Below are positions 1 to 11,043 of a stretch of DNA of 64,000 bases, piece after piece. The DNA is taken from NCBI RefSeq assembly GCF_004379255.2, contig NC_056051.1, positions 3,560,062 to 3,624,061 on the forward strand, written 5' to 3'. Positions within the stretch are counted from its first letter, which is position 1; each line of letters opens with the position of its first letter. The translations under genes were made by a program, and so were the position numbers. This DNA comes from Salvia splendens. Its lineage: Eukaryota > Streptophyta > Magnoliopsida > Lamiales > Lamiaceae. The notes below the pieces were generated by a model, which was not told where the DNA came from, did not search any database, and saw only the letters and a program-made list of their open reading frames with translations.

Positions 1-391
1 AATGGGTCGCTGTTTGCATTTTTGCTCGCTTTTTGCTAGCATATTTGCGAGCACCGTGGTGTGCTAGAAAAAAAAATTGGTAGCAAATGGGTGCTTTTTT
101 TGTAGCGTAAAATCCAGTAATTCCTTTTCTGAATGAGAATTTGAATGAATATAAGAGCAACAGATATATAAATATTAGCCAATCAATATTACATCCCTGC
201 ATGCATTCACTTCAGATGTTAACTGACAACATTAGATTCACATTCCCGAGAGAGAAATCCGTGTTCTTTTAATAAAATCAAGTTTATACACTACTATAAC
301 TTTATGAAAATGCAAAACATTACATTTTAAAACAATTAATTGAGGATTGGATAATTCTTGTGTGCATAACTCTATAAATTATAATACACAC
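1..391. other. Intergenic, possible transposon end
   Basis: No gene is visible. The first ~105 bases contain tandem-like GCTAGCAAAT/TTTGCTAGC phrases and end in a T-run followed by GTAGCG. This resembles the outer end of a CACTA-like element that starts outside the window. The rest is unstructured AT-rich DNA. Confidence 0.4.
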
Positions 392-802
392 TATTAGAAA
401 TGGGCCACTCACCCCTTAAAAGGGGTCATAAGGGGGAGGGTTATCCACACTTATATAGATTAGATGGGATCTTCACCAAGTCGATGTGGGACAGAATTTA
501 GAGAATTTAACACGCCCCCTCACGTGTGGGCCGGAAAGGACATCGGTCTTCCATCACGTGGGTAGGCAATGCAAGAGAAACCATCATCGATGTGGGCCGG
601 AAAGGACATCGGTCTTCCACTCGTGAGGTAGATAAGAGATAAAGAGAAAACCATCATCGACTTGGGCCCGCTCTGATACCATATTAGAAATGGGTCACTC
701 ACCCCTTAAAAGGCCTCATAAGGGGGAGGGTTATCCACACTTATATAGATTAGATGGGATCTTCACCAAGTCGACGTGGGACAGAATTTAGAGAATTTAA
801 CA
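392..802 (-). mobile_element. TRIM: miniature LTR retrotransposon with tRNA-Met primer site
   Basis: Two nearly identical 121-bp direct repeats (392-512 and 682-802) flank 169 bp of non-coding sequence. Read on the minus strand, each repeat begins TGTTAAATTC and ends near TAATA. Directly inside the upstream repeat is TGGTATCAGAGC (complement of 670-681), the classic primer-binding site for initiator tRNA-Met of Copia-type and TRIM elements. A purine-rich tract (GTGAGGGGGCG) lies just before the other repeat. The flanks are CACAC (387-391) and CATAC (803-807), a 5-bp target duplication with one mismatch. The interior carries two copies of a ~30-bp GGGCCGGAAAGGACATCGG unit. There is no coding capacity, so mobilisation would need another element's proteins. 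Confidence 0.85.
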
Positions 803-2228
803 CATACTCCCCATTTTCAACAATCAGAGTGGCTTGATTTTTAGAAAAATAAGAAATAAAGTTTTGATTGACGAAATATCGAAAAGGAACAATAAACAGA
901 AGTGACAAAACCCAAGTTTCAATTAAATCAGAGGTGAACAGGCAAAATAAGTTGTAGACTACAGCAACAAGTCTCTGAGTCACGCATTATGTTATCATTT
1001 TCTTGAATTGTATTTGGAGTTAATAATTGGAATTGATAGCAACACCACAAGGTTGCTCCCAATTTTTTTTTTACCATAGTTGCTCACATTAAACTTTAAA
1101 ATGTTCACACTATTTTTATAATTTTAAGTAAAGTTAAGGCTTTTTTATATTTTTAAAGCTTGGAGTCATTTTACATCTTCTATAAAAGTTTATTCCATTT
1201 TCTAGATTTTTGAAATTTAGACGTTTTTCGAAACCACTCCAAAATTTGCACCAAAAACTTAATCATTGGTTTAGGTGCCCCTTCCGAAAAAAGGAAAAAG
1301 GGAAAGAAAATGGACAGTTTTCCAATTTAAATCACAAAATTGGACTAAAATTACTGATTAATTTTTAAAGTGTGACAAAAAGTACTCTACATTTCTATTT
1401 TTGCAGATCAATTAAAAATTTCAAATTCTCCTCGTTGTGGACCTTGATTTGATATCAATGGTTGGATTTTGATAAGTTTAAGAACAATATTGTGATATAT
1501 TTGTCGATATTATTCTTTCTTCAAAAACATTTAAGAAAGATGAAGAATTAACCTTACCTCATAACTGCATAATGATCAATTATTAAAAGCTTCATAATAC
1601 ACATAAAATGGTAAAAAATGTAACTTGTAGATAAACCATATTCCCCATCTAACCATAGATCCCTAACTATGGTTTATGATACAAAACATATTGAAAAGAC
1701 TATACCTAATCATATTCTCTCTACCAAAAATACTTGAATGGAATAACATTAGCTTTATAAAAGAGCACCAACACAATGCATATGACCTAAGAGTTAAGCT
1801 TTAACACAAGATTGCAGTTACAAACTCATATTCAATGCATCACTCTACAAAAGTTGATTGTCTAAATTGGAAAATATTCCTTGGGCATATATAGCCATTG
1901 GGATTGGCTGTGTCTTAATTTAGACTTGGGTTCAATTATTTGGGACCATCAAACACGATTGTATACTTTGTCATTCAACTTTAGCAATTGAAACCTTCTA
2001 ATTAACAATTTGGTATATTGGTGTGACACCACCGTCCAACGCCTAGTGATTGGCTTGGCTCAACCAAGAAAGCATCCACTAGAACCAATTCATGGAGATT
2101 ACATAATCCTCTAGTTACAATTGATGCATACTTCACTCACACATGCAAGTTGGGTGACTCGAACTATACTAGTTAGAGGTGAAACGTCGTACCAATGAAG
2201 ATATGCTTCGTAATTTAGTAAAAGTGTT
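803..2228. other. Intergenic, no feature seen
   Basis: AT-rich sequence without a credible coding region. Short open frames here have no recognisable protein character. Confidence 0.6.
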
Positions 2229-2314
2229 TTTATATATAAAACCATCTCACTTAGTTGAGTCGTGATCCTTTTCGGGAGATCCAAACTTAGTTCAGTTAGT
2301 TCCGTCTAGGGTTT

Positions 2315-2317
<3 letters not shown>
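2229..2317. repeat. Stowaway-end fragment, first copy of a ~70-bp repeat
   Basis: The phrase CACTTAGTTGAGTCGTG and the following ~50 bases recur at 4240-4300, so two copies flank the TA-microsatellite element cluster. The sequence resembles the inner part of a Stowaway terminus, whose full outer end (CTCCATCCGTCCC) survives only beside the second copy. Confidence 0.5.
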
Positions 2318-2361
<44 letters not shown>

Positions 2362-2364
<3 letters not shown>

Positions 2365-3425
2365 GTGTGATCAAATACAAACTCATATTATAATACAAAC
2401 TACAAACTTTAATCCTACACACTCCTTGTAATTGATCAACGGTTCACGTTTGGGATGCATATGGGGATGTCAACGCTTAACACAAATTATGTCACTGGGG
2501 GTGTTTATGGAATGTGATTCATGCATCGGTTACAAAAAGCCCTCATTTCACTCCAACCATTCCTTAACTTTGTCAATAACATTTCACTGATCTGTTCTAG
2601 ATATGTTCCCAATTTCGTGTTGTCATTTGTGTGGTGCCTTTGTGGTTCTACTGATATTCCGTTGACATTACTCAAATATTCTGCTGACATTATCCACTGC
2701 CCATGATATATATATTCTGTTGACATTGTGGTTCTATTGATATTCTGTTGACATTCCCACATAATTAGGCGTTAACATTGCAAAGTAAACACACTACCCA
2801 AATAGTCTGTTGACATTATCCACAACTGACATTGAACTTTTTTTTATGATGGCTAATGAGATTATGTATAGAGAATTGGTGCATTTTTGGTATGTTGTTG
2901 TTGAACTTTGCACGCATAATTTACAAATATGATACTGACATGATAATGTTTTATTCCTCTACCTAACTTTTAAAATCGAATTGAAATCACGAAGATTAAA
3001 ATTGGTGCAAAGGTCACCGGAGAACTCATGTCACCGGAGCATAGGTCGCGTCAACACAGATTATTAGCACTCATGTCACCGAAGCAGAGGTCGCGTCAAC
3101 ACCGATTATTCGAACGATTGCTGGAGGCTTGGTTCCTTGAAGAAACGCGATTGACTGCAGTAGATTATCGAAGGGTTCGAATGGAGGAAAGGGGGGAGAA
3201 GAAACGTGATTAAGGGGTGGGTGTTGAAAAGGAGAAACTGACTGGATTCTCAATCACAACTTAACACCTAATTATGTGGGCTGCTTAGTTACATCACTAA
3301 ATTACCCTTAGTGAACAATTATATAGGTAATGTTGACATTATATATACAATCTATACTAAGCGTTGATTATTTCTAATAAATGTGTAGGATTAGAGTTTG
3401 CATAGTTTGTATCTTAGGGGGTTTG

Positions 3426-3430
<5 letters not shown>
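2362..3430. mobile_element. TA-microsatellite-framed element A (~1.07 kb)
   Basis: It lies between two (TA)n tracts. The left end begins GGGGTGTGATCAAATACAAA and continues to AATCCTACACA. The right end, read on the other strand, carries the same ordered phrases (ACTACAAACC, ATACAAACT, AATCCTACACA), so the ends form a long imperfect inverted repeat. The interior has several CTGTTGACATT phrases (2650-2820). It also has a two-copy ~45-bp tandem repeat around 3028-3110 (CATGTCACCGGAGC/CATGTCACCGAAGC). There is no transposase. It resembles Micron-type or Mutator-type miniature elements that target TA repeats; the assignment is inference. Confidence 0.6.
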
Positions 3431-3484
<54 letters not shown>

Positions 3485-3488
<4 letters not shown>

Positions 3489-3770
3489 TTTGATCTATGC
3501 AAAACTGGATTTAAATACAGAAACGCAGAACAATATCATAATTAGGGCACTTTTAGGTCATAATTAGGTAATTTGTAGGTCATGCTAACAAAGCATGACC
3601 TAAAACGATCTTAGTATGACATTAAATCCAAATATTATAATATGACCTAAAATTGCTTAATTATGACCTCCCGTGTTTTTGGTTAATTATTGACCATTAG
3701 ATCATCTAATCCTAGGGCTGAGATTTGGTCTGCATTTCTGGATTTAAACACATACTTATTTTGATCATCT

Positions 3771-3773
<3 letters not shown>
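3485..3773. mobile_element. TA-microsatellite-framed element B (289 bp)
   Basis: It is flanked by (TA)n on both sides. The left end GGGTTTTGATCTATGCAAAA and the right end (reverse complement GGGAGATGATCAAAATAAGT) share the GATC core. Both are followed by TTTAAATACAGAAACGCAG / TTTAAATCCAGAAATGCAG. Internally it has repeated TAGGTCAT/ATGACCTA phrases in inverted orientation. Non-coding. Confidence 0.65.
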
Positions 3774-3803
<30 letters not shown>

Positions 3804-3805
<2 letters not shown>

Positions 3806-4175
3806 ATTGTGATCAAGATAGAACCATTCTTAAACGTAGAACCATTCTTAAACGTAGAACAAATGCCAAACGGAGGTCGTTAGATCTTTTAATCCAATTG
3901 TGTTGATTTGCACAACAACTTCTCATTACAACCAAAACTATTATTAATGGGTGAATGCAGAGAAGTGAAAAAATAAAGCATGCATGGACGCTTCTTCTTT
4001 TCATTCATTCTTCTATCAACATGTGAGTTTTTTCACATGTTGAGTCCGGAATGTCGTGAAAACATAGTCTAATATGTATGATTTTTAATCTTGACCGTCA
4101 TTTTTTCCTCATCCAATGAATAAAATATGTAGAGTTCTAGGTTCTACACTTAAGAATGGTTCTATCTTTAACGCA

Positions 4176-4179
<4 letters not shown>
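3804..4179. mobile_element. TA-microsatellite-framed element C (376 bp)
   Basis: The left end GGATTGTGATCAAGATAGAA is followed by two tandem copies of a ~20-bp CCATTCTTAAACGTAGAA unit. The right end, read on the other strand, is GGGTTGCGTTAAAGATAGAA followed by CCATTCTTAAGTGTAGAA, giving a clear terminal inverted repeat. (TA)n lies on both sides. Non-coding. An apparent open frame across its right end is only the TA microsatellite read as Tyr-Ile repeats. Confidence 0.65.
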
Positions 4180-4232
<53 letters not shown>

Positions 4233-4235
<3 letters not shown>

Positions 4236-4448
4236 TCCCACTTAGTTGAGTCGTGGTCCTTTTTTAGATGTCCAAACTTAGTTCAGTTATTTCCATTATG
4301 GCAAAAACACAAATCATCTAATGGTCACTCTTAGTTTATTCTCTCTCCTACATTACTCTCTCTTATATCTCTTATTCATTTAACACATTTTTTTAGTCTC
4401 CATACTCAAAAGAATCGTCTCAACTAAATTGGGACGGATGGAGTTTAA
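4233..4448. mobile_element. Truncated Stowaway-type MITE
   Basis: The right end GGGACGGATGGAG (about 4429-4441) is a typical Stowaway terminus. The left end keeps the matching inner part (CCCACTTAGTTGAGTCG) but its outer CTCCATCCGT is missing, replaced by the TA tract. This suggests breakage at the microsatellite. Confidence 0.55.
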
Positions 4449-4944
4449 AATAAGAACTATTTTAAACCATTAGCTAGCCTGTCAAGTTAATCTAAAATCA
4501 TGTCTTATTAAAGTTCTTAAAACAATCTCAACTTACCATATTTGGAAACGAATAATTCATATTTGAGTGCAATTAACCAGTGAGAATAATTGAGGGATTT
4601 GCACATGAATTTTTTTTTTTTAGTAAAAAGGTGGGTTGGGGAAAAGTCATGTCCCACTATATTTAGAAGGGGAGATGGTCCATATCATGCATGCATACTT
4701 GTATTTATATAAAATCTTATTTTTATTTTATAAGGAGATATACTTTGTCTTTTCATTCTTACTTCACACCTTTTCTTACATAAATTACATGGTTCATCAA
4801 ATCAAGAAACTAAAAGTGGCTACATTATTCGATTGAAAACTTTTGATCTTTTGTTCTTTTTCTATCTTTTTAACAAGAACCTTTAATCATTCATAGAATT
4901 AATCACGATCTAAATTTCTAATTTAAGATAAAAACCTAAGGTCC
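4449..4944. other. Intergenic, no feature seen
   Basis: AT-rich. The short open frame at 4636-4836 lacks family features. Confidence 0.5.
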
Positions 4945-5330
4945 CAATAGGTTTGTGCTAAAATAACAACACCATTTAAGATGACATTGTACCATCAAGG
5001 ACAACCGTTAGATTTAGGAGCAGATTCAACCTTAGTCTGCCACGTGGTAGACTTGCTTACCTATGTATCGTAGATTGCTTGATTATCTTTGATTTCGTAT
5101 AGTAGATTGCTTGAAACCATATGCCGAGTTGTTTGCCTATGTATCGCAGAATACTTGTCTATGTATTGCAGATTGCTTGCCTATAGATTGTCAGTTTAAC
5201 TATGGTGTTACCATGATGCTTTGATTTCGTATCTCATATTGCTTGGAACCATATGTCGAATTGTTTGCTTATGTATTGCAGATTGTCACTTTAAGAGTGG
5301 TATCACCCGAACGCACCCCGATCCCAATAT
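4945..5330. repeat. Probable MITE with internal TATGTATTGCAGATTGCTTG repeats
   Basis: Imperfect copies of a ~20-30-bp unit (TATGTATYGYAGATTGCTTG) occur about six times between 5060 and 5285. The ends show a weak inverted repeat (ACACCATTTAAGATGACA on the left against ATACCACTCTTAAAGTGACA read from the right). Element type is unresolved. Confidence 0.45.
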
Positions 5331-8300
5331 GTATACAATTTTTTTCAAATTAGATCATTGTCAAGTACTTGCAGTATTATATAGTAGTACTCCATATTAA
5401 CATATGTTTAATCTTAAACAATAAACCAGTAACCTCAAAGAGTTTGTCGTAAAAAACCATAGTTTCAACATTCATATACGATAATGTCAGTTTTTTTCTA
5501 CGAAATAGTAACATTTTTTGTTTGAGATATATTAATGATTTAATTTAATAAAAACAAATGTTATATTCATATATAATAACAACCCTTTTTAATGAGGATT
5601 TTGTCATGATATTTTAATGATCATGAGTTGGTCATTCGGGCCCGAACTTGGTTGATGTCTCCACATGAATTCACATGACGCACACTTATGCATTCACACA
5701 TTTTATGATTAAATTCCGATTAAATTTTTTTAAAACTTTCAAACGATAAATTCCGAAAAAACTAATCATATTTTTATTTATGAAAACTTTCTCATAATTT
5801 TTTTTCTCTTCTCCTCTCCAATTTAATTTTACCTATGCTTTTCTTTATTTTATTTTATTTTAACAATTGTACATTAAAATTTGTATCGTTCGCAAATATC
5901 TTTATTTTTAGTTGATGGAAGTATTAATTAATACTCACTTCGTCTATAAATAAAAGACATTTATTGCCATATGACGTCTGTCAATAAAAGATACATTTAC
6001 TTTTCTCATTTTTGGTAAGTCGATCTAACACTTCGTTAATCCATTACACTCATATTTTACTATAAAATTAACAAAATTTGTATAAACAAAGTTGGGGTAT
6101 ATTTGTCATTTTCTATCATTTGCATGATTAAAGGATTTACCTATTTTAATTGTACTTAATTTTTACATTATAACCCCTCATATAAATTAAGGAATGAACT
6201 GTAGTATTTTCAACTAAATATAAAAACGAAAATATTTATTCTCAGAAATTTAAACAAATATTTTACATCATGTTTTTTCTAGTTTTTACAAGAAATATGA
6301 AAATAAGTTAAAAGCAAAAATAAAAAAACAGTGAAAATATTGATAATTGAATTAATATTAATTAAGTAAAATTGATTTTAAAAATAATATAATAATATAA
6401 AATTATATTTAAAGATTAACTTTGCTGTTATTATATTTTCCACTTTCCTTCAATACTTAACGATGTTTTATTTATAAAAAATTCCAATAAACTTATTTTT
6501 TTCAGAAATTTATTTATATTATCCTTTTTATTTAAAAAATAAATTAATTTGTATATTTTTCAATTTGAATCTCATATGTACATTGTATTTTATTTCATTC
6601 TCTTCAACTATTTTAATATTTGTAATTTGAAATATAATTCGAAGCTTGAAATTTCAAATATCTTAAATATTTTTTTCAATAATTTACATTTTTTTATTTA
6701 TAAAACTTAATTTATAAACTTATTTTTTCATAAGTTTATTTATATTATCCTTTTATCCAAAAGACTAACTTCAGTGTGCTAGTTTAAATAAATGAATAAA
6801 AAAATTATTCCATTAAAATATGAATTATTATTCTATTATTTTATTTGTGAATCTTTTAATAATGGTGGATATTTTTAAAAATATAATTAATTACATATTT
6901 TTTAATATAAATGATTAAGGAAAAATTGTAATAGTATATTTATCCTTATATAATTGTAAATAGGGTCAAGTCATAGAAGTATGCATTTAATGACTACCTA
7001 CTCAAACTACTTATATCTTATCCTATTCAAATTTGAAGGGCATTTTGTATGTACAATTTTTGTCAATTTATCTTTATTCAAAATTAATACTAGTATATAA
7101 AAATGAGATCTGAATTTCATTAATTTTTTTACGGTTCCACATAGGCCACGTGTCTGCATTTAAAGATATTGGAGGTATGGAGACATTCGAGAATAAACAT
7201 TAGGTGAAATTCGGCGTGCTAATATGTTAATTCCTATTTTGGAATTATAGTACAATTGAGAAACAAGATTGGAGTATTCCTTTTTAACCATCTCTATATA
7301 AAAGAATAGCAGATAAAAAAACATTGAATGCTTATCAATTCATATTCATACATTTCTTGACCACCTTCTGCATTTTGTTTTTTGAGTGGTGGAATTGTCA
7401 GTAGCCATGATTCTTCACCAAATGGAATTGCCATATAGATTAATTAGGTGATCTCTCCCCACACCATGTGCAATTTCAACACAATTTGAGATGTGATCTT
7501 GCAATTAGGATATGCACTTTACAAAATTTAACTTCTCAATTTCATTTTCATTGCTGATTGTAGAAAACTATATCAACTATAGGTTAATCAAGGTTTTTAC
7601 TAGTATTAACTTTGAATGTAGTAAAAACATACATAAATAGTATGCTAGAATGCCCAAAAACTATATCATCTTGATCTGATAAGGCATTTCATATTGCCTA
7701 ACTAGATCAAAATGATGTCATTTAGTCGAAAATACATCAAAAATCAAATTACATAATAAAAAAAAAAGATACCTAATTAATCGTCCAAACGATATTTTTT
7801 TAATGTGTTGATTTGTCGTCTAAACACTAATTTTATCATGTCATCTCCATGCCATTTAAAATTATCACTAGACACTGTACATAGGTTTTAATTTGCTAGA
7901 ATACTTTGATTGAGAGATATTGATTTTTCACTAAAATTTAATGTATTTTTTCACCATACTCAAAGTTAGTACTAAGACCGGAATTAACCTATAATTGTGG
8001 TATTTTCCAAATTTTATAATAAATACTTGAAAATTATAAAAGTCATATACCATATTTTGGAATTATAATTTATATTTTATATCAAATTTCCAAAAATAGA
8101 GTATACGTTTTTTATAATGTTAATTTTCTACATTAATCATTTTCAATTTTATGACAAATATTATTAAAATACTTAAATACATGATCTCATCAGGCCATAG
8201 CAGCTAAGTATAGACTATAGAGGAATCTCTAGCTATTGTCCAATCATTTATATCTCTCTCCATTAAAAAGTGGATAGTACCCCTGAAATAATTCACTGAA

Positions 8301-9586
8301 ATAATTCCAAGGTGAAAACGAAGAAATTCTGCATGTTAAATGAGTTTGTAGTGGTACTATAACAAAATACTCCATGTAATTAATGTATGTTTATAATAAT
8401 TAATATTCATTTATCGTGTATGTTACCTGATTTTTAGTAAATTAATGAAAAAGAATAAAATAAGAAAGGTGAAAATAATATAAATTCTGATCAAATTTGA
8501 CATTCTGATCAAATTTGAATTCTGATAGATTAATGAAAAGAGAATAAAATAAGATAAAAAAAATACCTTTTTAACTTGACAGAGGAAGAGGAAGCAGCTA
8601 ACAGGGAGTACGTAATTTTTAACTTTGATCAAATTCTGATAAGTTGATTGGTCACAATAATCTAAAAATAACCAAACAAGATATAGATGTTTTGCCCCTC
8701 CGATTATGTTGTTTTTACTTTGACAGTTAAAATATTTGTTCTTACGCTTATAATTAGCAGTACTTTTTAGGCTTTGAGAAAATTATATTTTACATTGAAA
8801 TCCAAATATTAATTAATGAATCTCATCCTAAACTAATGTTATATTGTGATTAATTTTACTAAGTGACTAACGGTTTAGTGTTTCTTCTACGTTTAATTTG
8901 GACTGGGAACAAATTTTTAGTTAAGTTAGGATTTAAACAAGGACAAATTAACGAATTAATTTTAGCCTATCATTATCAAAAGTATATAGTATATATACAA
9001 TTTAGGTGGTGATGGTTGCACGCCAAGATTTAAATGAGTCATAATTTGCACTACAAATTATTTGGATGATCAGTCAATTGCTAAATGAATGATACGAGGA
9101 TATCTTCATTAAAAACAATAAGTATGTCATATTTAATTTTAGCACTTAACTCGCATACTTAAATCACACACAAAAAACAATCAATCGCTAATGATGGTAT
9201 TATTAATAATAATAACAATAATAATATTAATGATAATCTATAACTAAAAGTTAAACAAATTGAAAGCAATGCCTCCACATTGGTGTTCGGTTTAAATTTT
9301 GAACCGTTGCAGTTAAAACCAAAATTTACAATTTGTAGCAAATTAAATTATACTAAATTTTATGACCAATATTTAATTGATGCGGTATAACTTATACTCC
9401 AGCAGTATATACTGTATATGTACAAGGTTTCGTGTCACAAAAGGTAATCAGTTATAGTAAAACTAAAAGAGTCTTTTAACTTTCTACAAATTGTAAAATT
9501 ATTTCCTAAATATGTTTATTATTAGTTCCTAGAGTGAACTTTAAATTAAATGTCTAATAAATAAGATATATATCATCTGAATGCGT
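5331..9586. other. 4.2 kb AT-rich intergenic DNA
   Basis: No coding region, RNA gene or clear element with target duplications was recognised. A CACGTG G-box-like hexamer occurs near 7147 but has no gene nearby to regulate. Confidence 0.55.
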
Positions 9587-9787
9587 TGTTATAATGCTAA
9601 TATTTCCTAAATTACTATTTTTTCTTAAATTGTTAACTTGCTAACTCATCAACACAATTTATTAAAAATGTCAACTAAATTTATATTGACATTTCAATGT
9701 GATCGTGTTGACATTTTTAATACACTGCGTTGATTAGTTAGAAGAGTTATCAACTTAAGAAAGTTAGCAACGGATCACACCTCTATA
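9587..9787. mobile_element. Foldback MITE ending in GGATCACACCTCTATA
   Basis: Inverted arms (TTCTTAAATTGTTAACTTGC / AGTTATCAACTTAAGAAAGT) flank a core with TTGACATTT repeats. The right end TAGCAACGGATCACACCTC is the reverse complement of a GAGGTGTGATCCG terminus shared with other elements in the window (2362, 15566, 16610). Confidence 0.5.
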
Positions 9788-9920
9788 TCATTTTATGTAT
9801 TTTTTTTAATTTCAATTTATACAGAAAATTAATGTGCATTTATATATGTAGAAGTAAAAAAATACTTACATTACAATTTTTTTAAGTATAAGATACTATA
9901 TTTATATATTGTAGATAATA

Positions 9921-10172
9921 CTCCCTTCGTCCCTCATTAAGAGTCATATTTTGTTATTTTCGTCTGTCACCCATTAAGAGTCATATTTTACTTTTACCAT
10001 AAATGGTAAGTAGGCTCTACATTCCACTTACGTGTTTCACTCACATTTTATTATAAAACTAATACATATAAGCGGGACTCATATTCCACTAACTTTTCCA
10101 GTCCAATTTTCGTTACATTTCTTAAAACTCGTGCCAAAACCAAATAGAACTCTTATTAAGGGACGAAGAGGG
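9921..10172. mobile_element. Stowaway MITE (252 bp)
   Basis: The termini are CTCCCTTCGTCCCTCATTAA and, read from the other end, CCCTCTTCGTCCCTTAATAA. The target dinucleotide TA is duplicated at 9919-9920 and 10173-10174. This is a Tc1/mariner-type non-autonomous element with both ends present. Confidence 0.85.
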
Positions 10173-10174
10173 TA

Positions 10175-10890
10175 TCATGTACATAATTTTTATAAAACAG
10201 AGAAATTGTTCATTCTTTTAAGATTATGTTATAACTAACAAAATAAATTTTCGAAAATATTAAAGCATATATTTATATATTTTAGATACTAATATTTATA
10301 AAACATAGAATTATTCATTCTTTTAAGATTATGTAAAATAATACTCCTAAGTATTACTAACAGAATAAAGTTTTTAGTAAAAGAAGTTATGCTAAAAGAC
10401 AATACAGGATCTGATAGGGATATAACAATATTAGGTGCAATGTTCTGTTTTTATTTTATTTATTTATATATAACGGCCTCAGTATTTATTCAATGACTCC
10501 CAATTCTATTTAACATCGCATCACAATCCCAGAACCAAGTCTGTACATATAAAATTATCTTCACCATAAACATTTTATTTCTTAAAAATTAATTAATTAT
10601 TCCAAGAAATACTTAAACTTAACTCACACACCCAAAAGAAACTTCCATAAAATACATTATCTACAAAATTAAGATCTAAAAACATAAAATGATTCGATGA
10701 TCTAAAAATATAAAAGTTATGCATGTTTTTCCACATATAGTCCAAATTGCTTTAAATTTTCACCAGAAATTCAACATTAGTCAGTAGAAAATACAGTTTT
10801 TCAGGCATACACACAAAAATACACATAGTAACAAACATACATACATGCATGCCACGTACCCAAAATACATACATTATACATACATATATA
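10175..10890. other. Intergenic upstream of SWEET copy A
   Basis: AT-rich. A short direct repeat (ACATAGAATTATTCATTC-like phrases near 10195 and 10300) is the only structure noticed. Confidence 0.45.
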
Positions 10891-10892
10891 GA

Positions 10893-11043
10893 GCTTTGGC
10901 CGGTTTGGATAAGGACGTTCTGTTTCATAAACCGCAGCAAAAAAGTTGTTTCAAATTGGCTCTATATATATCACCCCTCATCAAAACTAACTCTCATTAT
11001 CTATTCTTCAATTCCATTTTAACATATTTTTCCTCTCTAAAAT
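10893..11043 (+). promoter_or_regulatory. SWEET copy A core promoter and leader
   Basis: A TATA box (TCTATATATA, 10961-10970) lies ~75 bases before the ATG. The ~150-base block is almost identical to 17146-17295 before copy B, beginning at GGCCGGTTTGGATAA. The duplication therefore carried the promoter. Confidence 0.7.

Larger units (their letters stand above)
2318..4232. repeat. Four (TA)n tracts separating three inserted elements
   Basis: Runs of alternating TA occur at about 2318-2361, 3431-3484, 3774-3803 and 4180-4232. Each boundary of the three elements between them falls inside a TA tract. The pattern fits elements that insert into TA microsatellites, or that carry TA repeats as their ends. 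Confidence 0.8.

Noticed and set aside
4116..4334. Open frame with a Tyr-Ile run
   Set aside because: It is the (TA)n microsatellite read as protein.
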